From contig NZ_JAGGLR010000017.1 of assembly GCF_017874715.1 (NCBI RefSeq), forward strand, positions 124,001-188,000: a DNA stretch of 64,000 nucleotides, in the 5' to 3' direction. A program made the translations under genes and the position numbers. Position 1 is the stretch's first letter, and the number at the start of each line of letters is the position of its first letter. The notes beneath the pieces are model-generated. The model did no database searches. It worked only from the letters and a program-made list of their open reading frames with translations, and was not told where the DNA came from. This document shows positions 51,502 through 60,499 of this stretch, in pieces. Source of the stretch: Streptomyces iranensis. Its GTDB lineage: Bacteria; Actinomycetota; Actinomycetes; Streptomycetales; Streptomycetaceae.

Positions 51502-51972
51502 GTGAAGCTTGCTGAGGCACTGGCAGAACGTGCGGAGGCGACGCGCCGTGTAGAACAGCTGCGAGCGCGCGTCGTCAGCAGTGCGCGGTACCAGGAAGGG
51601 GAGACACCCGCCGAGGATGCGGCTCAGCTGTTGGCTGAGGCCGGTGAAGTGCTGGACGCTCTGGAAACGTTGATTCGGCGGATCAACCGGACCAATGCCA
51701 CCGTGGAGATGGGTCCGGACGGCACGCTCACCGATGCCCTCGCCCGCCGGGATGTCCTGCGGCTGCGTCACTCCGTGGTCACCGCAGCGGCGGACGCGGC
51801 GGCGGGTAAGGGCGAGCGGGGACACGGCCGGCAGCTTCGGTCCGAGCTGATGATGCTTTCCGCGCTTCCGGTCGCGGAACTGCGCGGTCAGGCGGATGTA
51901 CTCGCCCGGGAGATCCGAGAGGTCGATGTGCGGATCCAGCGTACGAACTGGGAAGTCGATCTGCTGGACTGA
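51502..51972 (+). CDS. DIP1984-family (septicolysin-like) protein
   Basis: A 156-residue all-helical protein. KLAEALAERAEATRRVEQLR, VSSARYQEGETPAEDAAQLL, LETLIRRINRTNATVEM and ALARRDVLRLRHSVVTAAAD match the DIP1984 family of actinobacterial proteins. A GTG at 51502 with GGAGGTGGAG upstream gives the family start; ATG 51481 would add 7 residues. Function unknown. Not obviously linked to the PIG-L gene 122 bp upstream. Confidence 0.85.
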   Translation: MKLAEALAERAEATRRVEQLRARVVSSARYQEGETPAEDAAQLLAEAGEVLDALETLIRRINRTNATVEMGPDGTLTDALARRDVLRLRHSVVTAAADAAAGKGERGHGRQLRSELMMLSALPVAELRGQADVLAREIREVDVRIQRTNWEVDLLD

Positions 51973-52201
51973 GCGGTCCAGCAAGCTGGGACGATGTGGA
52001 GCAGGTAGCGGCTTCGGAGGCGTGCACACACCGAGGACTGGCGGTTTTCCAGTCCACTCCTGGCGCGTGAAGAGCAACGCGGGGGTTCGACTCCCCATCA
52101 ACAGTGCAGCTCAGTACCGCGTACAGGTAAAGGTGCACATCGCACAGCACATCACCACGTGCAGATCCGAGGCGGCGAGGGCGGGTTCGGGGCTTTCCAC
52201 A

Positions 52202-54910
52202 CTACGTCGTGACGGACACATCCGCCGACGGACCGGTACCCGTGGCGGTCATGGCGGCGACCGAGAAGGTGTACGCGGTGGCCGGGCGCAGCTTGCCGAT
52301 CACCCGCAGCATCCCCTTGGCCCGGGGCTGGGAGACCAGGACGTCGCGGCCGGTCACGGTGGTGGCGGTGCGGCCGTCGGAGACGGTGATCCGGTAGCCG
52401 ATGACCGGGGTGTCGCCGGTGGTCTTGGGCGGAGTCCAGGAGAGCGTCGCCGCCGTGGCATCGGCGTTGGCCTTCACACCGGTGGGGGCGTCGGGCAGTG
52501 CGCCCGAACCACCCGCGCTGGGCGTGACGGGCGCGGCGGGCAGCGACGTCTCGCTCCGCCCCACCCCGTTGCGGGCCGTGACGGTCACCGTGTACGGCGT
52601 GCCGTTGGTGAGCCCGTCGACCACGGCGTACGCGATCCGCTTGAAGCGCGCCGCCGGGACGGTGGTGGAGACGGTGTGGGCGCCATCGGAGGACGTCGCG
52701 GTGACGGTGTACGAGGTGACCGGGGCCCCACCCTCGACGTACGACGGGTTCCAGGTGACGTACACCGAGCCGTCCGCCGCGAAGTCGCCCACGCGGGTGG
52801 GCGCTTCGGGTGCGGAGTCGGCGGCGAACGTACGGCCGAGCAGCCCCCGGTAGCCGGGCTCGAGACCGGCCGCGGCCACGATGTCCGCAGGTGCCTTGGA
52901 CGGGTCGGCCAGGATGTGGTTGCCGCTGGTCACCACGCCCTTGTCGGTCCCGTCGGGATCGCCCTGCTCCCAGTAGTTGCCGACGATGCGGGTCGGGTCG
53001 TTGTTGCCGAGGTCGTCGCGGTAGTCGACGTGGGCGCTGAGGACGTTGGCCTGAGCGCCGTAGAGGACGTTGCCCTCGACCGTGACATAGGTGCAGCCGT
53101 TGTCGGTGTAGACGGTCCGGCCCAGCCCCCACCCGTCGTGGATGACATTGCCGGTGATCTTCTCGCCGTTGCCGAGGGAACTCCCGGTGAGGCCCTGGGT
53201 GTAGACGCCGGCGCCGTCGTCGAGTGCCTGCATGTAGTCGAAGATGAGGTTGTTGGACACCCTGTTGTCGCGGGAGACGTTGGCGGTGGCGGGTTTGCCG
53301 ATCTTGTCGGGCCAGCCGCCCCAGCCCATCGAGATCGCCGAGTAGCCGACATGGTCGATCTGGTTGTGGGCGATGGTGTTGTTCCGGGTGTAGCCGTTGA
53401 GGATGGCGACGCCGCCGTGGTACTCGCGGGGCAGCGCGTAGAGGTGGTTGTTCGTCACCGACACCTCGCGGGTGAGGTCGGCGTCGCTGCCGGGCCGTGG
53501 GGCATCCACCCCGCCGATCTCCATACCGTTGCCGGAGATGTCGGTGAAGACATTGCCGCGTACGGTCGCGTTCCGCGTACCGGTGCCGAGTTCCAGCCCG
53601 GCCGCGCCGAGGTGGGTGAACGCGTCGTCGGAGAACTCGATGTCACGGCCGTGGCTGATGGCCACGTTGCCGGGCATCTTGGTCCAGGACGCGTACGGGC
53701 AGGTGCCGCCCGGGGTGTAGTCGCACAGCCCCTGGGTCTTCCAGCCCTCCGGGCCGGTCACCGTATAGCCCGCCTGCACCTCGGAGAAGCCCTCGGGCGA
53801 GGAGGGGGTGAGCCAGGTGGCGTACGAGAACTCGATACCGCGCAGGGCGATGTCGTGCAGCGGCGCGCGCCCGGTGCCCCGCCCGTCGACCAGCTTCTCC
53901 AGGACCGGCGCCTCCACCTCGGCGGTGCGCGGGTTCTCCCCGGAGCGCGGGCGGTAGTAGACGGTGCGGGTGTGCCGGTCGAGGTACCACTCCCCGGGCT
54001 GGTCCAGGACCTCGAAGGCGTTCTCGACATAGCCGGGCAGCGCGCCGCCTGTGAGCTTGGCGGGGCCGACCATGTTGATGCTGCGGCCGGGGATGTCGGG
54101 GAACTCCACGCGCCTGGTGGAGTTGTCCCAGCACGGCTGGGCCATGGTGACGGTGGTACCGGTCGTCGAGCCGATGGGGCAGCGCGGTTCGGTCCACGGG
54201 CCGAGTCCGTACTGCTGGATGTTCCACAGCGCCTCACCGCTGGGGTAGACGAACTCGATGTCCGACGGATTGCGCCAGCGGGCGAGGGTGCCGGCGGACG
54301 CGGTGTAGCCGGTGTCGGTGGCGGTGAGGGTCACCGGGATCGGCCCGCGCGCCCGCTGGGCGCGGACGCCGTTCACATACAGCTGCCGGGTGTTGTCCAG
54401 CCCGGCGGGCGCGGGCGCCGACCACAGTCCGGCGCTGCCCTTGACCGGCCGCCAGCCCCGGACCGCCCGCCCACCGCTGAACACGGTGCCCTTGCCGCCC
54501 TGCCAGATGACGCGGTGGCCATTGCCCCCGGAGTCGCGGGAGTCGAGGACGAGCGGACGGGAGAGACGGTATGTGCCCGGCGCGAGGTGCACCGTAAGGT
54601 CGGCACTTTGCTGCGGGACGCGCTTCCGTACGAGGTCGCGGGCGCGTTCGGGGGTGCGGACGGGGGCGGTGCGGGTGCCGGGGGCGCGGTCGTCGCCGTT
54701 GGGCGCGACATAGACATCGGCGGCGGGGCGGGGCCCGCGCGCGACGGCGTCGGCGGTGCCGCCGAAGGCGGCGCCGAGGGTGGCGAGGGTGGCCAGGACG
54801 GCGGCGGCGGAGGCGGCTCTCGGGGCCGCTTTGCGGGCCGCCTTGCGGACGGTCTTGGGCGTCCGGACCGACCGGACCATCCGGATGCGTGAGCGTACGT
54901 ACTCCGACAT
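52202..54910 (-). CDS. Secreted parallel beta-helix protein with two fibronectin type III domains
   Basis: A 902-residue protein. The N-terminus is strongly basic (RKAARKAAPRAAS) followed by a hydrophobic stretch (AAVLATLATLGAAFGG), a Tat- or Sec-type signal with a long n-region. From residue 65 (VYVAPNGDDRAPGTRTAPVR) a right-handed beta-helix of pectate-lyase/glycosidase type extends to about 690, with repeats such as ISGNGMEIGGVD and NNTIAHNQIDHVGYSAI. Two fibronectin type III domains fill the rest (APTRVGDFAADGSVYVTWNP and DAPTGVKANADATAATLSWT). Secreted carbohydrate hydrolases and lyases have this layout; the target polysaccharide is unknown. Upstream repeats lie in its leader. Confidence 0.85.
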   Translation of the reverse strand: MSEYVRSRIRMVRSVRTPKTVRKAARKAAPRAASAAAVLATLATLGAAFGGTADAVARGPRPAADVYVAPNGDDRAPGTRTAPVRTPERARDLVRKRVPQQSADLTVHLAPGTYRLSRPLVLDSRDSGGNGHRVIWQGGKGTVFSGGRAVRGWRPVKGSAGLWSAPAPAGLDNTRQLYVNGVRAQRARGPIPVTLTATDTGYTASAGTLARWRNPSDIEFVYPSGEALWNIQQYGLGPWTEPRCPIGSTTGTTVTMAQPCWDNSTRRVEFPDIPGRSINMVGPAKLTGGALPGYVENAFEVLDQPGEWYLDRHTRTVYYRPRSGENPRTAEVEAPVLEKLVDGRGTGRAPLHDIALRGIEFSYATWLTPSSPEGFSEVQAGYTVTGPEGWKTQGLCDYTPGGTCPYASWTKMPGNVAISHGRDIEFSDDAFTHLGAAGLELGTGTRNATVRGNVFTDISGNGMEIGGVDAPRPGSDADLTREVSVTNNHLYALPREYHGGVAILNGYTRNNTIAHNQIDHVGYSAISMGWGGWPDKIGKPATANVSRDNRVSNNLIFDYMQALDDGAGVYTQGLTGSSLGNGEKITGNVIHDGWGLGRTVYTDNGCTYVTVEGNVLYGAQANVLSAHVDYRDDLGNNDPTRIVGNYWEQGDPDGTDKGVVTSGNHILADPSKAPADIVAAAGLEPGYRGLLGRTFAADSAPEAPTRVGDFAADGSVYVTWNPSYVEGGAPVTSYTVTATSSDGAHTVSTTVPAARFKRIAYAVVDGLTNGTPYTVTVTARNGVGRSETSLPAAPVTPSAGGSGALPDAPTGVKANADATAATLSWTPPKTTGDTPVIGYRITVSDGRTATTVTGRDVLVSQPRAKGMLRVIGKLRPATAYTFSVAAMTATGTGPSADVSVTT

Positions 54911-54920
54911 GTCCCTCCCT

Positions 54921-54973
54921 GCGGAACCTTGCTGGAACCCTGCTGGAACCCTGCTGGAACCCTGCTGGAACTC
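54921..54973. repeat. 11-bp tandem repeat in the leader of the beta-helix gene
   Basis: GCTGGAACCCT is present in three perfect copies from 54931 and a partial fourth, with a degenerate unit before it. It occupies the 5' leader 11-63 bp upstream of the start codon at 54910, so copy number could affect expression. Confidence 0.9.
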
Positions 54974-54990
54974 GTGGAGCGACCCCAGGA

Positions 54991-55020
54991 AAGGTAGGAT
55001 CTATAAGCGGAGTACGTCAA
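54991..55020 (-). promoter_or_regulatory. Possible promoter of the beta-helix gene
   Basis: On the minus strand TTGACG (55020-55015) and TACCTT (54996-54991) are separated by 18 bp, a fair match to Streptomyces vegetative promoters, upstream of the repeats and start codon. Confidence 0.35.
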
Positions 55021-55112
55021 TATAGCGGCGCCGAATCGCCTCGCTTCACCTCCAGGGCATTAATTCATTGGACCTATCGGCCCGGTGATGGCCTTACGGG
55101 GTGTTCGGGGTG

Positions 55113-55784
55113 TCAGGACGCCGAGTCGCTCTCGTACAGGACGACGTACCGACCGCGGGCCTCGCCGCCCTCCGACAGCCGCCAGCCCGCGCTGACATGG
55201 CCCAGGGACCCGGTGGACTCCGCACCGGACTCCGGACGCAGAACGCGCGTCACGTGGAGGGCGGGACCCCCGTCGCCCAGCAGCAGACGGGTGCCGTCCC
55301 GACGGTTCGCGACGGCCGGAGCCCCCGCGGCCCCGGCCGGGACGTCGAACCCGGCTCCGGCCACCTCGGCCGTGACGGACGGGTCCGCGGTGTGGGACTC
55401 GCTCTGCGCCTGCGGTTCGGCGCGGCCCTGGAGGAGCGCGATCAACTGGGCCACCAGCACCGGGTCATACGGCCCGTCGTAGATCCACCGCCGCCCCAGC
55501 ACCCCGTGCTCGGTCGTGCCGATGAGGGCCCGCTCGGCTCCGTCGAGCGGCGTCGCGCGGTAGGTCATCGGTACGTGGTACCAGGCGGGCCGGTCACCGG
55601 CGTCGTCTCGGACCACCATGAACTCCATCCCCACCTGGCCCTTCGGGTCGTCGAGCCGGAAGCCGCCGACCCGGGACAGCTCCGGAGGGCGCTGCGCGGC
55701 GGCGTACCACGGCTGCTGGGGCAGCCACGGGGTGAGGAGCTCCAACTTGGTCGGGCTCATCGTGGTCTTGTGGATGATCGACAT
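55113..55784 (-). CDS. Maltokinase N-terminal cap-like protein
   Basis: A 223-residue protein from ATG 55784. MSIIHKTTMSPTKLELLTPW, LPQQPWYAAAQ, GGFRLDDPKGQVGMEFMVV and HGVLGRRWIYDGPYDP match the maltokinase cap domain (Mak_N_cap), which normally precedes the kinase. Here it stands alone with a C-terminal domain of about 100 residues, no kinase motifs. Such proteins are annotated in Streptomyces as 1,4-alpha-glucan branching-related. Function unproven; a carbohydrate-linked role is suggested only by the domain. Confidence 0.8.
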   Translation of the reverse strand: MSIIHKTTMSPTKLELLTPWLPQQPWYAAAQRPPELSRVGGFRLDDPKGQVGMEFMVVRDDAGDRPAWYHVPMTYRATPLDGAERALIGTTEHGVLGRRWIYDGPYDPVLVAQLIALLQGRAEPQAQSESHTADPSVTAEVAGAGFDVPAGAAGAPAVANRRDGTRLLLGDGGPALHVTRVLRPESGAESTGSLGHVSAGWRLSEGGEARGRYVVLYESDSAS

Positions 55785-55916
55785 GCCGTGTGAACGCCTT
55801 CGCTCGTCGTTACGCTTCCCGGGCGCTGACACGGTCTCACGGCACACGGAAATGCCCGGCGCGCCGTGCGCGCCGGGCATTTCGACGGCCGGCCCCCCAC
55901 TTGGCCGGCCGGTGGA

Positions 55917-56555
55917 TCAGGAGCGGGTCGCGCGGGTCGCCTCGACCGCCGTGGTCTTCGCGTCCGAAGACGGCTTGGTGGCCCGGTGCCCGTCCTTGGA
56001 CACGACGATCACGCAGATCTTGCCCGGCTTGCCCGGCTTACCGGGCTTGGTGGGCGTCGTGGGCGTGGTGGGCTTGCCCGGCTTGGTGGGCGTGGTGTGC
56101 TTGCCCGGCTTGGTGGGGAAGGCGGGGACGGAGTCCGGCTTCCCGGAGCCACGCTTGATCACGACGACCTTGCAGGCCTTCCCGGGGTCGGTCGGGAAGG
56201 CGGGGATGGCGACGCAGGTGTCGTCGTGCCCGCGGGAGCGGTCCTTCGACACCGCGATGGCCTTCTTACCGGCGACCTTGCCCGCCTCGGTCAGCTTGCC
56301 CGGCTTGGCGTGCTCAACCACCTTGCCCGGCTTGGTCGGCGTGGTCGGCGTGGCGCTGTCGTCGTCGGCCCGGATCACACAGAGGGCCGGACCGTGGGAC
56401 GTCTTCCCCTTGGCGGCGGAAGCCGACGCCGAGGAGGACTGGGAGGCCGAGGCCGAGGCGGGGGCCGCGGCCCCCAGCGCCAGGGCGCCCGCCGCCACGG
56501 CGAGCACGACACCGCGCCGCTTCGCGGCCGAGGCACGGGGCAGGGTACGAGACAT
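55917..56555 (-). CDS. Secreted basic repeat protein (TKPGK repeats)
   Basis: A 212-residue protein starting at ATG 56555 behind GGAGAGC. It has a Sec signal peptide (KRRGVVLAVAAGALALGAAA, cut near ASA) and then a Ser-rich segment. The mature part has a repeat of Thr, Lys, Pro and Gly (TPTKPGK, KHTTPTKPGKPTTPTTPTK) with one Cys in each of three short ALCVIRAD/TCVAIPAF/ICVIVVSK-like blocks. It is strongly basic. Function unknown; cell-wall association is likely. It is divergent from the two-component system at 56729, whose regulator sites lie between them. Confidence 0.75.
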   Translation of the reverse strand: MSRTLPRASAAKRRGVVLAVAAGALALGAAAPASASASQSSSASASAAKGKTSHGPALCVIRADDDSATPTTPTKPGKVVEHAKPGKLTEAGKVAGKKAIAVSKDRSRGHDDTCVAIPAFPTDPGKACKVVVIKRGSGKPDSVPAFPTKPGKHTTPTKPGKPTTPTTPTKPGKPGKPGKICVIVVSKDGHRATKPSSDAKTTAVEATRATRS

Positions 56556-56640
56556 GGGCACAGCTCTCCTTCGTTCGGGGAGTGGAACTGGCTGCCGAAG
56601 GACCCTTGATCCGTCGGCGCACTCACCGTGTCGCACCGAT

Positions 56641-56705
56641 GCTGAGTCCTCGCTGAATCACCTGAGGCCCCGCTGAAACCGGTGCCGGTTTCAGCGGGGC
56701 CTCAG
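56641..56705. promoter_or_regulatory. GCTGA direct repeats and 44-bp palindrome between divergent genes
   Basis: GCTGA/CCTGA units at 56641, 56652, 56661 and 56672 follow helical spacing (11, 9, 11 bp), as OmpR-class regulators prefer. The last two units are the left part of a perfect palindrome with 21-bp arms (56662-56682, 56685-56705) around TG, ending 24 bp before the response regulator start. It could be the operator of that regulator for both the system and the secreted repeat protein, or a hairpin in the leader. Confidence 0.6.
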
Positions 56706-56728
56706 CTTGCCCGTGCCATCCTGACCGC

Positions 56729-57406
56729 GTGCGCATACTGGTGGTGGAAGATGACGCCCGGCTCCGCGAGCTGCTCACCGAGGGCCTGGAGCAGGAGGGT
56801 TTCACCATCGAGACGGCGGCCGACGGGCTGAGCGGCCTGGCGCTCGCCCGGTCCGGCGAGTACGCGGCGATCGTGCTGGATGTGATGCTCCCCGGGTGCT
56901 CCGGCTATCAGCTGTGCTCGCGGCTGCGCGAAGAGGGCGACTGGACGCCGATCCTGATGCTCACCGCCAAGGACGGCGAGTACGACGAGGCCGATGGGCT
57001 CGACGTGGGCGCAGACGACTATCTGACCAAGCCGTTCTCCTTCGTCGTCCTCATCGCCCGGGTGCGCGCCCTGGTGCGGCGCGGCGGGCTGGACCGGCCC
57101 GAGGTGCTGGCGCTGGGCGATCTGCGGCTGGAGCCCGCGGCGCTGGCCTGCGCGCGCGGGACGGACGAGGTCACGCTCACGGCCAAGGAGTTCGCCGTGC
57201 TGGAGTACCTCGCCCGGCGCGCCGGGCAGGTGGTCTCCAAGTCCGAGATCGTGCAGAGCGTATGGGACGCCGCGTACGACGGCGGGGCCAATCTGGTCGA
57301 GGTCTACATCCGCAGTCTGCGCCGGAAGATCGATGTGCCGTACGGACGGCGGTCGATCCGCACGATACGGGGCGCGGGCTATCTGCTGGCCCGCGACGGA
57401 GGGTGA
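56729..57406 (+). CDS. OmpR-family response regulator
   Basis: A 225-residue regulator. The receiver domain (1-115) has acidic pocket VVEDDARLRELL, phospho-acceptor Asp in IVLDVMLPG near residue 52, Thr-Ala in LMLTAKDGEYD and Lys in DYLTKPFSF. The DNA-binding winged helix (130-220) has LTAKEFAVLEYLARRAG and VEVYIRSLRRKID with GAGYLL. GTG start at 56729. The sensor kinase gene begins 4 bp after the stop, so the two are coupled. Target sites are proposed in the divergent promoter region. Confidence 0.95.
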   Translation: MRILVVEDDARLRELLTEGLEQEGFTIETAADGLSGLALARSGEYAAIVLDVMLPGCSGYQLCSRLREEGDWTPILMLTAKDGEYDEADGLDVGADDYLTKPFSFVVLIARVRALVRRGGLDRPEVLALGDLRLEPAALACARGTDEVTLTAKEFAVLEYLARRAGQVVSKSEIVQSVWDAAYDGGANLVEVYIRSLRRKIDVPYGRRSIRTIRGAGYLLARDGG

Positions 57407-57410
57407 AACG

Positions 57411-58937
57411 GTGGGGCACACAGCGGGCTCGATACGCGTCGCGGACGCGGAGCACATGGCGCACGGGCAGCAGGAGTCGGAGGGCATACGGACCCGCCGC
57501 CCGCGCCTGACCTCCGGGTTGAGCGTGCGTGCCAAGGCCGTGCTGGCGGCCGCCGGGACCGTGGCCTTCGCGATCGCGCTGTGCATGCTGGCACTGGTGC
57601 TCGCCCTCCAGCACAACCTCCGTGCCAGCGCCGACCTGGACGCCAGGAACGCCGCCGTGGCGATCAAGGGCCAGCTGGGGAAGACCCGGGCCATGCCGCA
57701 GCGGGCGTTCATCGTCGCCCCCGGCGCGGTGACGATCAGGGACGCCTCCGGCCGGACGGTCACCCCCATGACCCCGACGGATGCCGCCTCGCAGGGGTCG
57801 ACCGGGCTCCCGAGGCTCCACACCGAACCCACCGAACCCACCGAGTCCGCCGAACCCACCGAGCCCGCCAAGCCCACCGAACCCACCGAACCCGCCGAAC
57901 CCGTCGAGGCCGGGCGGCCGTACAGCGTGACGGTGAGCCCCTCGACCACCTCCCTCGACAGCGCCACCGGGCTGCTGCTGCGCCAGGCCGCCCCCGCGGC
58001 CGCCGGTCTGGTGCTGTTCGTGGCGGGGCTCACCTGGCTGCTGGTGGGCCGAGCGCTGCGCCCGGTCGCCGCGATGCGGCAGGAGTTCACCGAGATCACC
58101 GAGCGCGATCTGCACCGCCGGGTGCCGGTGCCCCGGGCGCGGGACGAGATCCACCGGCTGGCCCGGACCATGAACGCCACGCTGGACCGGCTGCACCGGG
58201 CCATGACCCGGCAGCGGCAGTTCGTGGCCGACGCCTCGCATGAGCTGCGCAGCCCCATCGCGGCCGTACGCGCCCAGCTCGAGCTGGTCCTGGCCCGCCC
58301 GTCGCGCACCGACTGGCCGGCCGCCGTACACAAGGCGCTGCGGGACACCGACCGGCTCCAGGCCGTCGCCTCCGATCTGCTGCTGCTCGCCCGGCTCGAC
58401 GCGCAGGAGGCGCCGCCCAAGGCCGCGGTGGACCTCGGCGCGCTGGCGGCCGAGGAGGTACGGCGCCACCCGGGCGCGCTCACGATGGACCGGTCCCCGA
58501 TGGCCACGACGGACCAGCCCACGATGGCCGGGGGCCACCCCACGAAGACCGGCGACCGTCTCACGAAATCCGGGAACCAGGACCGGGCCGCCGTCGTGAC
58601 CGGCAGCCGGGTGCAGCTGTCCCGGCTGCTCACCAACCTCGCCGACAACGCCCGCCGCCACACCCGTACCAGCGTCTCCATCACCGTGGCGGTCCAGGGC
58701 GGCATGGTCGAACTGGCCGTGGACGACGACGGCCCCGGCATCCCCGAAAGCGACCGCGAGCGCGTCTTCGAGCGGTTCACCCGGCTGGATGATGCCCGAG
58801 CCCGCCAGGACGGCGGCACCGGTCTCGGCCTCGCCATCGCCAATGACATCGCTCACGCCCACGGCGGCACCCTTACGGTGCTGACCAGCCCGCGAGGCGG
58901 GGCTCGCCTGCTGTTGCGCCTGCCCCGGGCGGCGTAG
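57411..58937 (+). CDS. Sensor histidine kinase with acidic extracellular repeat
   Basis: A 508-residue two-helix sensor. GTG start at 57411 behind GGAGGGTGAAACG. Transmembrane helices lie near residues 45-68 and 195-215. The extracellular part carries a Thr-Glu-Pro repeat (EPTEPTESAEPTEPAKPTEP). HAMP linker, then HisKA FVADASHELRSPIAAV with the phospho-His, and the ATPase domain: LLTNLADNARRHTR (N box), VDDDGPGIPESDRERVFERF (G1) and GTGLGLAIANDIAHAHGG (G2). A low-complexity insertion (MATTDQPTMAGGHP) lies between HisKA and the ATPase domain. It phosphorylates the preceding response regulator. Confidence 0.93.
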   Translation: MGHTAGSIRVADAEHMAHGQQESEGIRTRRPRLTSGLSVRAKAVLAAAGTVAFAIALCMLALVLALQHNLRASADLDARNAAVAIKGQLGKTRAMPQRAFIVAPGAVTIRDASGRTVTPMTPTDAASQGSTGLPRLHTEPTEPTESAEPTEPAKPTEPTEPAEPVEAGRPYSVTVSPSTTSLDSATGLLLRQAAPAAAGLVLFVAGLTWLLVGRALRPVAAMRQEFTEITERDLHRRVPVPRARDEIHRLARTMNATLDRLHRAMTRQRQFVADASHELRSPIAAVRAQLELVLARPSRTDWPAAVHKALRDTDRLQAVASDLLLLARLDAQEAPPKAAVDLGALAAEEVRRHPGALTMDRSPMATTDQPTMAGGHPTKTGDRLTKSGNQDRAAVVTGSRVQLSRLLTNLADNARRHTRTSVSITVAVQGGMVELAVDDDGPGIPESDRERVFERFTRLDDARARQDGGTGLGLAIANDIAHAHGGTLTVLTSPRGGARLLLRLPRAA

Positions 58938-59050
58938 CCGAACCCCGACCCCGGTGCGGCCACGGCTGCCCAGTCGTGAGAGTTTGGCAACTACCGGACC
59001 AGACTGATCAGTTGGTCAGTAGTATCTGCCCTTTCTTGGCCGTGTCCCAG

Positions 59051-60499
59051 ATGGAGGTGTCGAAGGTGCTGTCGGGGACGGGGGCCGTCGTGCTGGCCGC
59101 GTCCGCGGTGCTGGTACTGGTGTTATCACTGTGCCTCACCTGGGTGGTCAGACTTCGCCGCGCGCTCGCGGAGGCGTGTAGGGCGACCGAGCGAGAACGA
59201 GCCGTTTCCGAGCGGGAACGAGCCAATGCGGCCGAAGAGCGGGCGCTGGCGGCCGAGCGCGGCGAGGAGGTCGCCCGGCTGGCCGCCGTACAGACCGATC
59301 TGGACGAGGCGGCGCGCCGGGAGCGGATCCTGCGCGACTCCGTCCAGGCATCGTTCGAGTCCGTGGCCCGCAATATGCACGCCATGTCGATGGTGCAGCA
59401 GCAGGTCCTCGACGGCCTGGAGCAGTATGTCGAGGACGCCGGGCTGATGGGCGAGGTCATGAAGGCGGACCACGCCGCCGCCCAGATGACCCGTAAGGCC
59501 CAGACGCTGCTGGTGATGTGCGGGATCTGGCCCGCGCGGCGGGAGACCCGGCCGGTGTCGCTCTTCGACTGTGTGCGAGGCGCGCAGTCGCGCATCGTGG
59601 AGTTCGGCCGGGTGGACGTGCACGGCGGTCAGACCCTCTACGCGGTGGCCCCCGCGGTGGAGGGCCTGATGCACGCGGTGGCCGAACTCCTGGAGAACGC
59701 CACGGTCTTCTCCCCCTCCCGCACCCAGGTCGCGGTCGCCGTCCGCGAGGTCGCCGCGGGCGCGGTCATCGAGATCGACGACGCGGGGCTCGGGATGCCG
59801 CCGGACGTGCTGGAGAAGGCCGTGGGCCAGCTGCGGGACGGTCTCGACCTGGCCCAGCTGGGCGCGGTGCCCCGGCTGGGGCTCGCCTGTGTGGGGCGCT
59901 GGTCGCGGGAGCTGGGCTTCGGCGTCGAGCTGTCCACGGCGTCGGCGTACGGCGGCACCCGGGTGGTGGTCTTCGTACCGCACCGGCTGCTGACCGAGCA
60001 GACGAGCGCCGTACGGGCGGCGGACCACAAGCCGGTGGTCGTGGAGCCCGTGGTCGTCGGCACGGTGAACCAGGACGCGGGCGGCGCGGGGCTCGGCCCG
60101 GCCGCCGCGGACCCCGCCGGGGGCGGCCTGCTGAATGGCATGTCCGGGGACGACGTGGACGACATCCCCGACGCCCCCGCGCCCCTCGGCACCGGGCTGC
60201 CCCGGCGCCGCAACCGCCGCCGCCCGGCCTCCGGAGCCGCGTCGGCCGCCACTACCGACGTGGCCGATAGGGCCGATGGGGCCGGCGCGGGCGACCTCGC
60301 CACCGCCTCCGGCACCCCCGCCCGCGCCGCCCCCACCCCGCCGGCCGCGGCGGTCCCCTGGACACCCGAGGCCGCCCGCGCCTCCATCACCAGCGTCGTC
60401 TCCGGCACCCGCCGCGGGCGCGCGGAAGCGGAGTCGGAGGCCGTACCGCCCGAGGATGAGACGAGTCCGGACCGAGAAGACCGAGAGGGAGGCCGGTAG
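59051..60499 (+). CDS. cvnA: Conservon protein CvnA, nitrate-sensor-like histidine kinase
   Basis: A 482-residue protein with one N-terminal membrane helix (VVLAASAVLVLVLSLCLTWVV), a coiled coil (ERERAVSERERANAAEERAL), a dimerisation region with VARNMHAMSMVQQQVLDGLE and an ATP-binding domain LMHAVAELLENATVFSPS (N box) and IEIDDAGLGMPP. The conserved phospho-His is not obvious, as in other CvnA members. A disordered tail of about 130 residues follows. ATG 59051 chosen; a GTG at 59042 is possible. First of six conservon genes, it probably senses an envelope signal and works with the GTPase CvnD. Confidence 0.9.
   Translation: MEVSKVLSGTGAVVLAASAVLVLVLSLCLTWVVRLRRALAEACRATERERAVSERERANAAEERALAAERGEEVARLAAVQTDLDEAARRERILRDSVQASFESVARNMHAMSMVQQQVLDGLEQYVEDAGLMGEVMKADHAAAQMTRKAQTLLVMCGIWPARRETRPVSLFDCVRGAQSRIVEFGRVDVHGGQTLYAVAPAVEGLMHAVAELLENATVFSPSRTQVAVAVREVAAGAVIEIDDAGLGMPPDVLEKAVGQLRDGLDLAQLGAVPRLGLACVGRWSRELGFGVELSTASAYGGTRVVVFVPHRLLTEQTSAVRAADHKPVVVEPVVVGTVNQDAGGAGLGPAAADPAGGGLLNGMSGDDVDDIPDAPAPLGTGLPRRRNRRRPASGAASAATTDVADRADGAGAGDLATASGTPARAAPTPPAAAVPWTPEAARASITSVVSGTRRGRAEAESEAVPPEDETSPDREDREGGR

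Noticed and set aside
51896..54892. 998-codon plus-strand frame opposite the beta-helix gene
   Set aside because: The minus strand carries a signal peptide, beta-helix and fibronectin domains; the plus frame is a Gly/Val/Asp-rich shadow without known features.
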